DNA of 34,692 bases from GCA-2688105 sp964499445 (lineage in GTDB: Bacteria; Chloroflexota; Dehalococcoidia; Dehalococcoidales; GCA-2688105): positions 1 to 34,692 of the forward strand of contig CAZCLE010000007.1 of the NCBI GenBank assembly GCA_964499445.1, in the 5' to 3' direction. A program made the position numbers and the translations under genes. The notes under the pieces are model-generated. The model ran no database searches and was not told where the DNA came from. It saw nothing but the letters and a program-made list of their open reading frames with translations. Shown here piece after piece: positions 6,749 to 15,379 of the stretch. The first letter of the stretch is position 1. Each line of letters starts with the position of its first letter.

Positions 6749-9421
6749 CTATTCAAATCTACCCAGTTGCTCTTTGAGCCTTTCCAGCTTGTCCTTTCTC
6801 TGCGCCAGTTTATCTCGCTCTCTCTCCACAACGGCGGCTGGTGCCCTGGTCAGAAACGCCCCATCCTTGAGCCTGGCTTCAAGTCGAGCCACCTCAGCCT
6901 GAATTCCCTCTACCTCCTTCTGCAACCGCTCCCTCTCCGCTTCCAGATTAACCATACTCCCTAAAGGTATGACTACATCTGTTTCCCCAAGCACCAATGC
7001 CAGGGCATCTTCACCCGGTGGACTCTCCAGTCGGCTATCCAGGAAAGTAACTGGCCTCACCCTGGACAAGGTCTGGATGGCCTGAGAATAGGCAGCAATA
7101 GCTGAGGTAAGTTCGCCCCCGTAGATTTGAGCCTCAACCCACCGGGTGCTCTCCACCTGGTATTGAGCCCGGGTATTGCGGATAGAGCGTATTATCTCTA
7201 TTATGGATTCCATAATTCGCTCTGATTCCGGGTCAATAGCGGTGTCATCAGCCTCAGGGTAAGCAGCTACCATTATGGACTCGGTGGCTTGCCAGTCCGG
7301 GGACAGGTGCTGCTTGAGGTTTTGCCATAGCTCTTCGGTAACGAAGGGCATATAGGGGTGCAGAAGACGCAGTGAGGTCTCCAGGACATAAACCAGAACC
7401 GGGACAGGTGGCAGTTCCTCGGTAGAGCGGAGACGAATCTTAGCCAACTCGACATACCAGTCGCAGAATTCACCCCACAGGAAATCGTGAATTTGCCTCT
7501 GGGCTTCTCCAAACTGGAAGCCTTCCATCAGGCTGGTTACACCTGATATGGTGCGATTAAGCCGACTTACTATCCAACGGTCTTCTACGGGAAGCAAGTC
7601 CCACTGGATTTTCACATCGGTGCTTTCTGGCTCAATACATCTGATTACGAATCGGGTGGCATTCCACAGCTTGTTGGCAAAGTTACGCCCCGCCTCCAGC
7701 CTTGACGAGGTCAGCTTGATATCGTTTCCCGGTGAGGTGCCGGTAGATAGGGCAAAGCGCAGGGCGTCAGTGCCATACTTCTCCAGGGTATCAATCGGAT
7801 TAAGCACATTGCCCCTAACCTTGCTCATCTTCTCCCCCTTCTCATCGCGCACCAGCCCGTGAAGGTAAACCGTCTGGAAAGGAATATCGCCGGTATCCTC
7901 CAGACCCATCATAATCATTCTGGCTATCCAGAAGAAGAGGATGTCATAGCCGGTTTCCATCACTGCGGTCGGGTAGAAGTAGCGCAAGTCCTCGGTATCA
8001 TCAGGCCAGCCCAGAGTAGAGTGAGTCCACAGCGCCGAGCTAAACCAGGTATCCAGAACATCCGGGTCCTGCTCAATATTAGTTGAGCCACAGTGGCTAC
8101 AGGATTTGGCATCGTCAACGGTTACCGTCAACTCACCACAGTCCCGACAATACCACACCGGGATGCGGTGCCCCCACCATAGCTGGCGGCTGATGCACCA
8201 GTCACGGATATTCTCCATCCAGTTGAGATAGACCTTGGTGAAGCGCTCGGGGATAATGCTAATGCGCCCATCAACCACGACTTTAATGCCGGCTTGAGCT
8301 AGAGGTTGCGTCCTGATAAACCATTGTTTGCTGGCAAGCGGTTCAATAACTGTCTGGCATCGGTCACAATGTCCTACTGAGTGGACATAGGGCTCAACCT
8401 TCACCAGAAGTCCGTCTTTCTCCAGGTCGGAGAGAATAGCCTGGCGGCAAGCGAACCGGTCAAGCCCGTCATAGGGACCGGCATTTTCGTTCATAGTAGC
8501 ATCCAGGTTCAGTATGTTTACCAGAGGCAGTCCCTGGCGCTGAGCCACCTCAAAGTCCACCGGGTCATGAGCCGGGGTGATTTTAACCGCCCCGGTGCCA
8601 AAGGCGGGGTCAACCGCCCCATCAGCTATGATAGGTATTACCCGGTTCACCGCCGGCAGGATGACCTCCTTGCCCAGCATAGCCTTGAACCGTTTGTCCT
8701 CCGGGTTGACCGCTACCGCAGTATCACCAAGTATCGTCTCCGGCCGGGTGGTAGCCACGGTAATAAAATCATTGTTATCAACCAGAGGGTAGCGGACGTA
8801 GTATAGATGCCCGGTTACCTCTTTGTGTTCTACCTCAAGGTCGGAGAGGGCGGTAGCACAACGGGGACACCAGTTGATAATCCGTTCTCCCCGGTAAATC
8901 AACCCTTTGTTATACAGACGGACGAAGGCGGTGCGCACCGCCCGGCTTGGTCCCTTGTCCAGAGTAAAGCGCTCCCGGCTCCAGTCACAGGAAGCGCCCA
9001 ACCTCTGGTGTTGCTCATCGATAGTCTGGCGGCATTCGTTTGCCCACCGGGTTATTTTCTCGGTGAATTTATCTATGCCTAACTGATGTCGGTCTAGCCC
9101 CTCTGCCGCCAGCAGCTGTTCCACCACCACCTGAGTGGCAATGCCGGCATGGTCAACACCGGGCAGCCAAAGGGTGGGGTCACCCTTCATTCGGTGCCAG
9201 CGGGTCATAATATCCTCTAAGATATCAGTTAAGGCATGCCCGACGTGAAGCTCGCCGGTAACATTGGGTGGGGGCATAATAATAACGAAGGGTTTCTTCT
9301 TCGGGTCTATCCTGGGGGTGAAGTAACCCTTCTCCAGCCAGAACCGGTACCACTTCTGCTCAACCTTCCCCGGCTCATAGGCCTTGGGCATTTCATATTG
9401 AGAATCTGGTGCTTCTGCCAT
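6749..9421 (-). CDS. valS: Valyl-tRNA synthetase
   Basis: Charges tRNA-Val in the cytoplasm. At 890 aa it has the normal length for this class Ia enzyme. The HIGH motif appears as HVGH (residues 59-62) after PPPNVTGEL, and the KMSKS loop as KMSKV at about 531-535. The editing (CP1) domain contains TTRPETILGDTAVAV. The last 65 residues are the Val-specific coiled coil (EAERERLQKEVEGIQAEVA). A Cys cluster near residue 430 (CRDCG...CSHCG) should bind zinc. ATG at 9421 follows GAGGTAAGC. It is the last gene of the minus-strand block and converges with the gene at 5999-6736. Confidence 0.97.
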   Translation of the reverse strand: MAEAPDSQYEMPKAYEPGKVEQKWYRFWLEKGYFTPRIDPKKKPFVIIMPPPNVTGELHVGHALTDILEDIMTRWHRMKGDPTLWLPGVDHAGIATQVVVEQLLAAEGLDRHQLGIDKFTEKITRWANECRQTIDEQHQRLGASCDWSRERFTLDKGPSRAVRTAFVRLYNKGLIYRGERIINWCPRCATALSDLEVEHKEVTGHLYYVRYPLVDNNDFITVATTRPETILGDTAVAVNPEDKRFKAMLGKEVILPAVNRVIPIIADGAVDPAFGTGAVKITPAHDPVDFEVAQRQGLPLVNILNLDATMNENAGPYDGLDRFACRQAILSDLEKDGLLVKVEPYVHSVGHCDRCQTVIEPLASKQWFIRTQPLAQAGIKVVVDGRISIIPERFTKVYLNWMENIRDWCISRQLWWGHRIPVWYCRDCGELTVTVDDAKSCSHCGSTNIEQDPDVLDTWFSSALWTHSTLGWPDDTEDLRYFYPTAVMETGYDILFFWIARMIMMGLEDTGDIPFQTVYLHGLVRDEKGEKMSKVRGNVLNPIDTLEKYGTDALRFALSTGTSPGNDIKLTSSRLEAGRNFANKLWNATRFVIRCIEPESTDVKIQWDLLPVEDRWIVSRLNRTISGVTSLMEGFQFGEAQRQIHDFLWGEFCDWYVELAKIRLRSTEELPPVPVLVYVLETSLRLLHPYMPFVTEELWQNLKQHLSPDWQATESIMVAAYPEADDTAIDPESERIMESIIEIIRSIRNTRAQYQVESTRWVEAQIYGGELTSAIAAYSQAIQTLSRVRPVTFLDSRLESPPGEDALALVLGETDVVIPLGSMVNLEAERERLQKEVEGIQAEVARLEARLKDGAFLTRAPAAVVERERDKLAQRKDKLERLKEQLGRFE

Positions 9422-9477
9422 GCTTACCTCTTCATAACTTAGTCAACATAATCGTTCGCCTCGCTGTCATTTCTGAA

Positions 9478-9517
9478 CATCTCCTTGTCATTCTGAGCAT
9501 CTCCTTGTCATTCTGAG
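9478..9517. repeat. Two perfect 20-bp tandem units
   Basis: CATCTCCTTGTCATTCTGAG occurs at 9478-9497 and again, identical, at 9498-9517. A degenerate third unit (TGTCATTTCTGAA) begins at 9465. The second unit runs directly into the palindromic element at 9506-9562. This looks like stuttered duplication of one end of that element. Confidence 0.9.
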
Positions 9518-9562
9518 CGTAGCGAAGAATCTCTGAGACCCTTCGTTTCACTCAGGGTGACA
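9506..9562. repeat. Palindromic intergenic element (TGTCATTCTGAG...)
   Basis: The element begins TGTCATTCTGAG and ends CTCAGGGTGACA; these ends pair at 10 of 12 positions. Inside, GCGAAGAATCTC and CCCTTCG allow more pairing. Similar TCATTCTGAGCG-AGCGAAGAATCT elements are, from memory, widespread in bacterial intergenic DNA, especially in metagenomic genomes. It has no coding capacity and is probably a REP-like or MITE-like sequence. Confidence 0.75.
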
Positions 9563-9590
9563 AAAAGATATTAAATACTTACCAATTACC

Positions 9591-9668
9591 AACCTCACCC
9601 CCTTAATCCCCCTCTCCTTACCAGGAGAGGGGGAGGGTTTTTTAGAGAGGGGGCTTCGCCCCCTCTCT
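9591..9668. repeat. GC-rich double-hairpin repeat, copy 1
   Basis: The unit reads AACCTCACCCCC, then an 11-bp perfect stem (9608-9618 with 9623-9633, loop TACC). A short T-rich spacer follows, then a second perfect stem (9644-9653 with 9659-9668) closing on CTTCG. The same plan recurs at 12020-12094, in the 14585-14858 cluster and, decayed, at 15380-15530. On the plus strand the first stem is followed by six T, so it could end plus-strand transcripts. The neighbouring genes are on the minus strand. Confidence 0.85.
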
Positions 9669-9717
9669 CACTCAACTCCCCATTACTACGCTGCACCCAT
9701 ACCAACGGTTAATGATA

Positions 9718-10548
9718 TCAATCTTCAATAGTGATTGTTTCATGGAAAAGAACCTCTTCACTGAGCCCCAGCAATGTTACCTCTATCGCAGGTCTTTGGT
9801 AATTAAGATAGACATAAGAATTACTCCCAGACACATGTCCTTTCCCATATGTATCTCCCACGTAGCAAGTCTGTTCAGCAATATCTGAACGCAACGCCAT
9901 CGTGTGAATGTAAATTCCCTCACTAGCACTACATTCTATTCTAACCGCAATATTGGAACCAGGAATCTCCTGCCCGGCAATCTTGCGTGGGGGGACAAGA
10001 GTTGACCTCTCTATTTTGACTGTAAAATTTATTTCTTCATTTTCAGGCTTCTGGATCTGCGTCGCTGCTAATAAAGTTGAGTCTGTCATCCTCACATAGT
10101 AGTTATAGCCGCTACACTCTCCTTGAACCCTTACCTCTTGTCCTTTAACCAACTGTGCTAATTGAGATTCATGTTTGCTATCGAATATGCATTTCACTCT
10201 GCTCTCTGTCATTACTAGACTATCTTGCGGATATGGAAGGATAATCTCGCTGAACTTGGTTCTTAAGTTAATATACGGAGTGTCAAAAAGATCTTTACCT
10301 ATTTCGTCTATTATCCCAGATATTTCGAGTGTTTTTCCTCTATACATGGTATCGGCTGCCACCTCATTTTCATCGTAGGCTTCCCACAAGTCCACAGCAG
10401 TTATCCGTATTACGCTTGGTTCTGGTGCTGAAGCAGGTGTAGGAGTCGGTGCTGGGGCCGGAGTCTGTATTGGTGTAGGCGACGGCACACAAGCGAATAG
10501 AGTAGTTGTCAGCATCACTACTGCGATAAGGCTGATTACCCTTTTCAC
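9718..10548 (-). CDS. Lipoprotein with a tRNA_anti-like OB-fold domain
   Basis: A 276-aa exported protein. The signal peptide is basic (MKR) then hydrophobic, ending in the lipobox LFAC with the acylated Cys at residue 20. A low-complexity Pro/Thr/Ala linker follows to about residue 42. Next is an OB-fold-like domain, seen in LWEAYDENEVAADTMYRGKT and EISGIIDEIG, a pattern known from tRNA_anti-like domains of surface proteins. The C-terminal part is beta-rich and unrecognised. The start is GTG at 10548, preceded by AAAGGA. It is anchored outside the membrane and its function is unknown. It is followed by the repeat-filled gap before valS. Confidence 0.8.
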   Translation of the reverse strand: MKRVISLIAVVMLTTTLFACVPSPTPIQTPAPAPTPTPASAPEPSVIRITAVDLWEAYDENEVAADTMYRGKTLEISGIIDEIGKDLFDTPYINLRTKFSEIILPYPQDSLVMTESRVKCIFDSKHESQLAQLVKGQEVRVQGECSGYNYYVRMTDSTLLAATQIQKPENEEINFTVKIERSTLVPPRKIAGQEIPGSNIAVRIECSASEGIYIHTMALRSDIAEQTCYVGDTYGKGHVSGSNSYVYLNYQRPAIEVTLLGLSEEVLFHETITIED

Positions 10549-10573
10549 ATATCATCCTTTGGCGATCGTATTT

Positions 10574-10774
10574 TTACTTTTGCTTCTGCTCTGCATAAGG
10601 GAGTAATAGCTTGCCAGCCCTAGCAAGCACTTGCCCTACGCCAAGTCTTTCAGCATACGGCCTCAAATGCCTTCGTATTTCGATACAATCGCTACACAAG
10701 TGCTCGCGAGATGGAGGCTTGCCTGAAAGAAACAAAATTTCGCAACATTCACATGTATAATTTACCTTAGCCAC
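10574..10774 (-). CDS. Small Cys-rich protein, possible zinc ribbon, 66 aa
   Basis: The N-terminal half holds four or five cysteines in the pattern CECC...CSDC (Cys-x-Cys-Cys, then about 15 residues, then Cys-x-x-Cys), typical of a small zinc-binding knuckle. The C-terminal half is an amphipathic basic helix. No named family is evident. The start is GTG at 10774, preceded by GGAGG nine bases upstream. It lies between coaBC and the lipoprotein gene with gaps of only 25-26 bp, consistent with one transcript. A role in nucleic-acid or protein binding is a guess. Confidence 0.65.
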   Translation of the reverse strand: MAKVNYTCECCEILFLSGKPPSREHLCSDCIEIRRHLRPYAERLGVGQVLARAGKLLLPYAEQKQK

Positions 10775-10800
10775 CTCTTATCGCCTCCTTCAATTTAGGG

Positions 10801-11991
10801 CTACCTCCCAGCCAAAAGCCCCACCACCTTATCCAGTACCTTATCCGCCACTTCTCTTTTAGTTAGCAAGGGCAAATCTTCTACCTTACCATCCCGGTCA
10901 ATCAGGGTTACTTTATTGGTATCGGTGCCAAAGCCGCTGTCGGCATCGGTAATATCGTTTGCTACTATTATGTCAAGTTGCTTCTTTTGTAGCTTCTGCC
11001 TGGCATTTGCCACCATATCTTCACTTTCAGCAGCAAAACCAACCCTGACAAATTTGCCCTCTACCTCGGTTAGAATATCCGGGGTTCTGACCAGCTCCAG
11101 TGTCAGGCTGGGGACTTCTTTCTTAATCTTAGCCTTGGCTGTGCTCTTCGGCTGGTAGTCAGCCACCGCCGCCGCCATAATTAAAGCGTCGGCCTGAGCC
11201 ACCGCCTGAGCTACTGCTTCCTTCATCTGGATAGCGGTGCCAACATGAGTAACCGCAATGCCTGCCGGCTCAGGGAGGTAAGTGGAGGCAGTGATTAGTT
11301 TAACTTCAGCCCCTCTATCTCTGGCTGCCTCAGCCATAGCATAACCCATCTTACCCGAGGAGCGATTGCCAATATAACGGACCGGGTCAATGGGTTCTTG
11401 AGTACCCCCGGCAGTAACCACGATGCGCTTACCGGCCAGGTCACCGCTTCTGCCCACCACCTGCTCTATGGCAGCGATTATTTCCTCAACCTCAGCCAGA
11501 CGCCCAATACCTTCTGTGCCTGAGGCAAGACGACCGCGAATTGGCCCGACTATAATAAAGCCCCTGGCTTTGAGCTTAGCCAGATTGTCCTGCGTGACGG
11601 GATTCTGGAACATATCAGCATGCATCGCTGGAGCTACGATAACCGGCGCTTTAGTCGCCAGCACGGTGCAGGTGAGCATATCGTCAGCGATACCGACTGC
11701 CAGTTTAGCGATAACATCAGCGGTAGCCGGGGCAATAGCCACCACATCAGCCGCCTCAGCTAAAGCTACATGGTCGACACTGTACTCAGAGGTCAACTCA
11801 AACATATCGGTTACTACCGGTCGGCCAGTAAGGTTGCGAAGGGTGAGTGGAGCGATGAATTTGGTAGCCGCTTGGGTCATGATTACCTCAACCCTAACCC
11901 CAGCCTGGGTTAGCTTACTGGCAATGTCGGCTGCCTTGTAGGCAGCTATGCTTCCAGTTATGCCCAACACTATGGTTTTGTTAGCCAGCAT
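10801..11991 (-). CDS. coaBC: Bifunctional phosphopantothenoylcysteine synthetase/decarboxylase
   Basis: Carries two steps of coenzyme A synthesis: CTP-dependent joining of 4'-phosphopantothenate to cysteine, then FMN-dependent decarboxylation to 4'-phosphopantetheine. At 396 aa it is standard length. The N-terminal flavoprotein half (CoaC) shows GITGSIAAYKAAD, the active-site His in SVDHVALA and the substrate-binding PAMHADMF, where most homologues have PAMNxxMW. The C-terminal half (CoaB) shows TAGGTQEPIDPVRYIGNRSS and AAAVADYQPK. ATG at 11989-11991 follows GAGGAGA. coaX lies just upstream across a repeat, so the pathway is locally clustered. Confidence 0.96.
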   Translation of the reverse strand: MLANKTIVLGITGSIAAYKAADIASKLTQAGVRVEVIMTQAATKFIAPLTLRNLTGRPVVTDMFELTSEYSVDHVALAEAADVVAIAPATADVIAKLAVGIADDMLTCTVLATKAPVIVAPAMHADMFQNPVTQDNLAKLKARGFIIVGPIRGRLASGTEGIGRLAEVEEIIAAIEQVVGRSGDLAGKRIVVTAGGTQEPIDPVRYIGNRSSGKMGYAMAEAARDRGAEVKLITASTYLPEPAGIAVTHVGTAIQMKEAVAQAVAQADALIMAAAVADYQPKSTAKAKIKKEVPSLTLELVRTPDILTEVEGKFVRVGFAAESEDMVANARQKLQKKQLDIIVANDITDADSGFGTDTNKVTLIDRDGKVEDLPLLTKREVADKVLDKVVGLLAGR

Positions 11992-12019
11992 ATTGTCTCC
12001 TCACCAGAAAGAGTTTAAC

Positions 12020-12094
12020 AACCTCACCCCCTGTATCCCCCTCTCCTTCAAAGGAGAGGGGGAGGGATTATTTGTGAAGGGGCTTCGCCCCTTC
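12020..12094. repeat. GC-rich double-hairpin repeat, copy 2
   Basis: It has the same organisation and orientation as the copy at 9591: AACCTCACCCCC, then a 12-bp perfect stem (12037-12048 with 12051-12062). GAGGGATTATTTGT follows, then GAAGGGG-CTTCG-CCCCTTC (12076-12094). It fills most of the 132-bp gap between coaX and coaBC. Confidence 0.85.
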
Positions 12095-12123
12095 AATCTA
12101 CCCCCTAACCAAAAACCTCCTTA

Positions 12124-12891
12124 TCAGGCCCGGTTCATGAGATAGATAAGTCTCAATCCAACCAGGGTCAAATCAGGGTTTACCACATCAATTACCGGTG
12201 TTTCTTTAGCTATCAATTCAGCGTAGCCTCCGGTAGCTACCACCTTAGCCTTTTCCCCTAATTCCTGCCGGACACGAGACACTATGCTTTCAACCAGTCC
12301 AACATAGCCAAAGACAATCCCAGACTGCATAGCCGTGATAGTATTGGTGCCAATAGCCCGTTTGGGGCGAACCAATTCCACTCTGGGTAACACCGCTGCC
12401 CGCATAAACAGAGCCTCAGCGGCAGTAACTATACCTGGGGCAATAACCCCCCCCAGATAGTCGCCTTCCTTGGATACTATATCAAAGGTCGTGGCGGTAC
12501 CCATGTCGGTGATGATTAGCGGACCACCATATAGATGATGCCCAGCGGCGGTATTCACGATACGGTCAGCGCCAACCTCCCTCGGGTTGTCCATGCGGAT
12601 GCGAACCCCGGTCTTAACCCCGGCTCCTACCACCAGCGGCGAAATATGGAAATATCGCTTACATAGCTCCTCAAAGGTAGGTATTAATGGTGGGACGACA
12701 CTGCATAAGGCTACCTCTTTAATATCAGACGCGTCTATATGCTGATAGTGCAGCAGGTTAATCAGTAATCCAGCATGCTCATCTGCCCGACGGTGAATTT
12801 CTGTCGCCAGATGCCAGGTAGCCCGAAGCTCCTCACCGTCAAAAACCCCTAAAGTGGTGTCAGTATTTCCAATATCAATGACTAGTAGCAT
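12124..12891 (-). CDS. coaX: Type III pantothenate kinase
   Basis: Phosphorylates pantothenate, the first step of coenzyme A synthesis, using the ASKHA fold. Family motifs are clear: VIDIGNTDTTLGVF at the N-terminus (phosphate 1), GADRIVNTAAG, DMGTATTFD (phosphate 2), and GGVIAPGI and AMQSGIVFGYVG near the C-terminus. I chose ATG 12891, giving 255 aa, because it is preceded by GGGAAGG and begins directly at the first strand. An in-frame GTG at 12912 would add seven residues without a good ribosome binding site. It starts about 33 bp after the nnr stop, so the two are probably one operon. Confidence 0.94.
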   Translation of the reverse strand: MLLVIDIGNTDTTLGVFDGEELRATWHLATEIHRRADEHAGLLINLLHYQHIDASDIKEVALCSVVPPLIPTFEELCKRYFHISPLVVGAGVKTGVRIRMDNPREVGADRIVNTAAGHHLYGGPLIITDMGTATTFDIVSKEGDYLGGVIAPGIVTAAEALFMRAAVLPRVELVRPKRAIGTNTITAMQSGIVFGYVGLVESIVSRVRQELGEKAKVVATGGYAELIAKETPVIDVVNPDLTLVGLRLIYLMNRA

Positions 12892-12924
12892 AACCTTCCC
12901 GTCCAACTTCACTAACCGGTTAGG

Positions 12925-14481
12925 TTAGTCTTCTTTTAATCGCTTAATAACCAGTGGTAGCTCCGGTAAAAGGTCAGTAGCAATCATACCCGCATCGCCT
13001 AACCTGGCCTTAACCATCTCACCAGCTTCACTATGGAGATACACACCGCAGGCAGCCGCATCAAAGAGGGACAGACCTTGTGCCATTAATCCAGCTATAA
13101 TCCCAGAAAGAACGTCACCGGTTCCGGCTGATGCCAGCCCGGGATTGGCTACCAGGTTAAGTGCCGATTGACCACCTGGGGCAGCAATAACCGTATAAGC
13201 TCCCTTCAGGACAATCGTTTTGTGCCACTCTTGAGCCATCTTTTTGGCAACGCGTACCCTATCCGACTGCACCTCATCTACTGATATCCCAGCCAATCTT
13301 GCCATTTCGCCCGGGTGTGGAGCAAGTATGACATCGTCAGTTAGCTGCTGCCACCATTTCGGAGTGTTAGCCAGGGTATTAAGAGCATCAGCATCAAGGA
13401 TTAGGGATGGTAGCGCTGGCTTCAACTTAAAAAGTACGGACTTAACGAGTTTTATGACTGACTGGCTTTGTCCCAGCCCACAGCCCAGTAGCAGGACATT
13501 GCAGTGGTTTAATTCCTGCTGTATGAGCTTGGCTGCCTCGGCGGAGATAATGCCGGGATGAGACTCAGGCAAGGGGAGATAGGTTACCTCGGTTAGCTTG
13601 GAGGCTAGGATAGGTTGTAAGCTGGTAGCCGTCGCCAGGGTTACTAACCCCGCCCCAACTCGAATAGCCCCGCTACAGGCCAGGTAGGCGGCGCCAATAT
13701 AGTTAATCGAGCCGGCAACCACCAGAACCCTGCCGAAGCTTCCCTTGTTAGCCTCAAGCGGACGCCGGGGAAGAACCGACTTAACCCACTCAGTAGTGAT
13801 AAGCTCTTCAGTTACCGGTTCAGCCAGGTATGCTGGTATGCCAATATCGACTACGGACATTTCACCTACCCTTTCGGCACCAGGAGGGTTAAATAAACCT
13901 GGCTTGGGAAAGCCAAGGGTAATAGTATTATCAGCATAAAGGCAAGCCTGGTCTACCTCACCGGTATCAGCATCAAGCCCCGAGGGTAAATCCAGGGCAA
14001 TGATACGAAGGCCTGGTCGCTTCTTTTTGACTCTAGCTACCTTGTCTAATGCCTGCAAGAAGAGGCTGCGAATGGAGCGAACTTTACCGGTGCCAAATAG
14101 AGCATCAATAACAGCGTCAGCCGATGGCAGTAACTCATCAAACCTGTCCAGACCTTCACTGTCAGTAGCGTCAACCACCGTCATACCACGTGTCTGAACC
14201 TGCTCAAGGTTGGGGTCATTTGTCGGTCTCTGGCTAAAAAGGCAGACGCTGACCTTGGCTCCCCAGTCATGAAGATGGCGAGCGGCAACTAACCCATCCC
14301 CACCATTGTTGCCGGGTCCTATCAGAACCAAGATGAATTGCTGGTTAATATTGCCCAGGATTCGTCTGACCTCTTCGGCTACCGCCTTCCCCGCATTTTC
14401 CATAAGCACACTGGTGGACAAGCCAACCTTGGCACAGTCTTGTTCTACCTGACGCATCTGGGCGGTGGTTAGAATTTTCAC
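12925..14481 (-). CDS. nnr: Bifunctional NAD(P)HX epimerase/dehydratase
   Basis: Repairs hydrated NADH and NADPH. The N-terminal domain (about residues 1-220; GPGNNGGDGLVAARHL, DLPSGLDADTGE) is the NAD(P)HX epimerase. The C-terminal domain (about 225-518; GSFGRVLVVAGS, GAIRVGAGLVTLAT, LDADALN, LAPHPGEMARL, SAGTGDVLSGIIAG) is the ADP-dependent dehydratase of the ribokinase superfamily. Length 518 is typical of the fused form (YjeF). The start is GTG at 14481, with GGAGG eight bases before it. It is followed closely by coaX. The 395-bp region upstream has no gene and is full of hairpin repeats. Confidence 0.95.
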   Translation of the reverse strand: MKILTTAQMRQVEQDCAKVGLSTSVLMENAGKAVAEEVRRILGNINQQFILVLIGPGNNGGDGLVAARHLHDWGAKVSVCLFSQRPTNDPNLEQVQTRGMTVVDATDSEGLDRFDELLPSADAVIDALFGTGKVRSIRSLFLQALDKVARVKKKRPGLRIIALDLPSGLDADTGEVDQACLYADNTITLGFPKPGLFNPPGAERVGEMSVVDIGIPAYLAEPVTEELITTEWVKSVLPRRPLEANKGSFGRVLVVAGSINYIGAAYLACSGAIRVGAGLVTLATATSLQPILASKLTEVTYLPLPESHPGIISAEAAKLIQQELNHCNVLLLGCGLGQSQSVIKLVKSVLFKLKPALPSLILDADALNTLANTPKWWQQLTDDVILAPHPGEMARLAGISVDEVQSDRVRVAKKMAQEWHKTIVLKGAYTVIAAPGGQSALNLVANPGLASAGTGDVLSGIIAGLMAQGLSLFDAAACGVYLHSEAGEMVKARLGDAGMIATDLLPELPLVIKRLKED

Positions 14482-14584
14482 TGTAATCCTCCGCTGTAAA
14501 TTAAGCTACCTCAGCTATTACCGAGTTGAAGTGTATCAATATCCTGGGCTATGGTCAAGGGATTATTTGGAGATTGCTTACCAA

Positions 14585-14858
14585 CCCCTCACCCTTTGTC
14601 CCTCTCCCCTTCATAAGGGGAGAGGGAAGGGAATTTCTTAAAGGGGCTTCGCCCCTTTTAATCCCTTTACTAAACAACCTGGGGGGAGGGCAGGTAAGAG
14701 AGGGGCTTCGCCTCTCTCTAAAATCTCTTCCCCCTCTCCTTAAAAGGAGGGTATAAGGGAGGCTTCGCCTCCCTTATATAAGCTCCCCTTCCCCTTGATA
14801 AGGGGAAGGGGATAAAGGGGATGGGGTTACCTAATAAAAATCTAAAGGGGGTGAGGTC
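14585..14858. repeat. Cluster of GC-rich hairpin repeats in mixed orientation
   Basis: At least three units occupy most of the gene-free gap 14482-14876. Unit 1 is forward: stem 14599-14611 with 14615-14627 (13 bp, loop CAT), then AAAGGGG-CTTCG-CCCCTTT at 14640-14658. Around 14697-14717 is an imperfect AGAGAGG/CCTCTCT hairpin. At 14753-14777 is a perfect 11-bp palindrome, ATAAGGGAGGC-TTC-GCCTCCCTTAT. Unit 3 is reversed: stem 14785-14796 with 14800-14811, ending GGGGGTGAGGT, the reverse complement of the usual ACCTCACCCCC start. In 14482-14580 I see nothing beyond ordinary spacer. Confidence 0.85.
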
Positions 14859-14876
14859 AATAAACAATCTCTATGG

Positions 14877-15362
14877 TCAACCTTTCATAAACTTCTTCAG
14901 TCTCTGGGTCATTGCCTGCCAGTGGGTTCCCCTCCAGTAGATTCGGTGGCAGGCAGGACACTCCATATACTGGTCTTGCGTCTGGAAAACATAGGGTGGC
15001 ACCCGGTCCTTCACCTGCTGTTTACTCTTCTCCTGCAGGGGCTGGTTACACTCCAGACAGAGAGAGAACGGTCTAAACCGACAATCCAGGTTTAGAGTAT
15101 TTATTACCTGACACATCTGTTGCTCGGGTTCATCGCTCTGGATAAGGATGGCCTTGAGCCGTCCATTGGTTACTACCCGTCTTTTCATAATCTGGGTGTC
15201 TCTGGTTAATATCACCCTTCCCTCGGCTAGCGCCGTAGCTACCAGGTCAGCGTCATCAGTGCCATGGAAGAACCGGGCATCATACCCCATTATTCTCAGC
15301 CACTTGGCCAGCTTCCCCACATTGTGGTCAACTATGAATTTAGGCGTGTTTATTAACTCCAC
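14877..15362 (-). CDS. Mut7-C RNAse domain protein
   Basis: A 161-aa protein of the Mut7-C/DUF82 type: a PIN-like nuclease domain fused to a zinc ribbon. FIVDHNVGKLAKWLRIMGYD at residues 9-28 and HGTDDADLVA followed by VILTRDTQIMKRR carry the acidic PIN-type residues. The C-terminal half has CLECN, about 30 residues, and CPACHRIYWRGTHW, giving four Cys for zinc. RNase activity is inferred from the family name, and the substrate is unknown. The start is GTG at 15362 after AAGGGGG. The gene lies between two repeat clusters. Confidence 0.87.
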   Translation of the reverse strand: MELINTPKFIVDHNVGKLAKWLRIMGYDARFFHGTDDADLVATALAEGRVILTRDTQIMKRRVVTNGRLKAILIQSDEPEQQMCQVINTLNLDCRFRPFSLCLECNQPLQEKSKQQVKDRVPPYVFQTQDQYMECPACHRIYWRGTHWQAMTQRLKKFMKG

Positions 15363-15379
15363 CCCCTTAGATAGCTATT

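Noticed and set aside
9608..9643. Terminator for valS or the lipoprotein gene
   Set aside because: The T-run follows the stem on the plus strand, whereas both neighbouring genes run on the minus strand; better explained as part of the repeat family.
11423..11941. 172-codon plus-strand frame opposite coaBC
   Set aside because: Ala/Ser/Thr-rich antisense shadow of a clear enzyme gene.
12892..12912. Longer coaX start (GTG at 12912)
   Set aside because: No good ribosome binding site, whereas ATG 12891 has GGGAAGG and begins at the conserved first strand.
14585..14858. CRISPR array
   Set aside because: Units are hairpins of unequal length, spacing and orientation, with no constant repeat or unique equal-length spacers and no cas genes.
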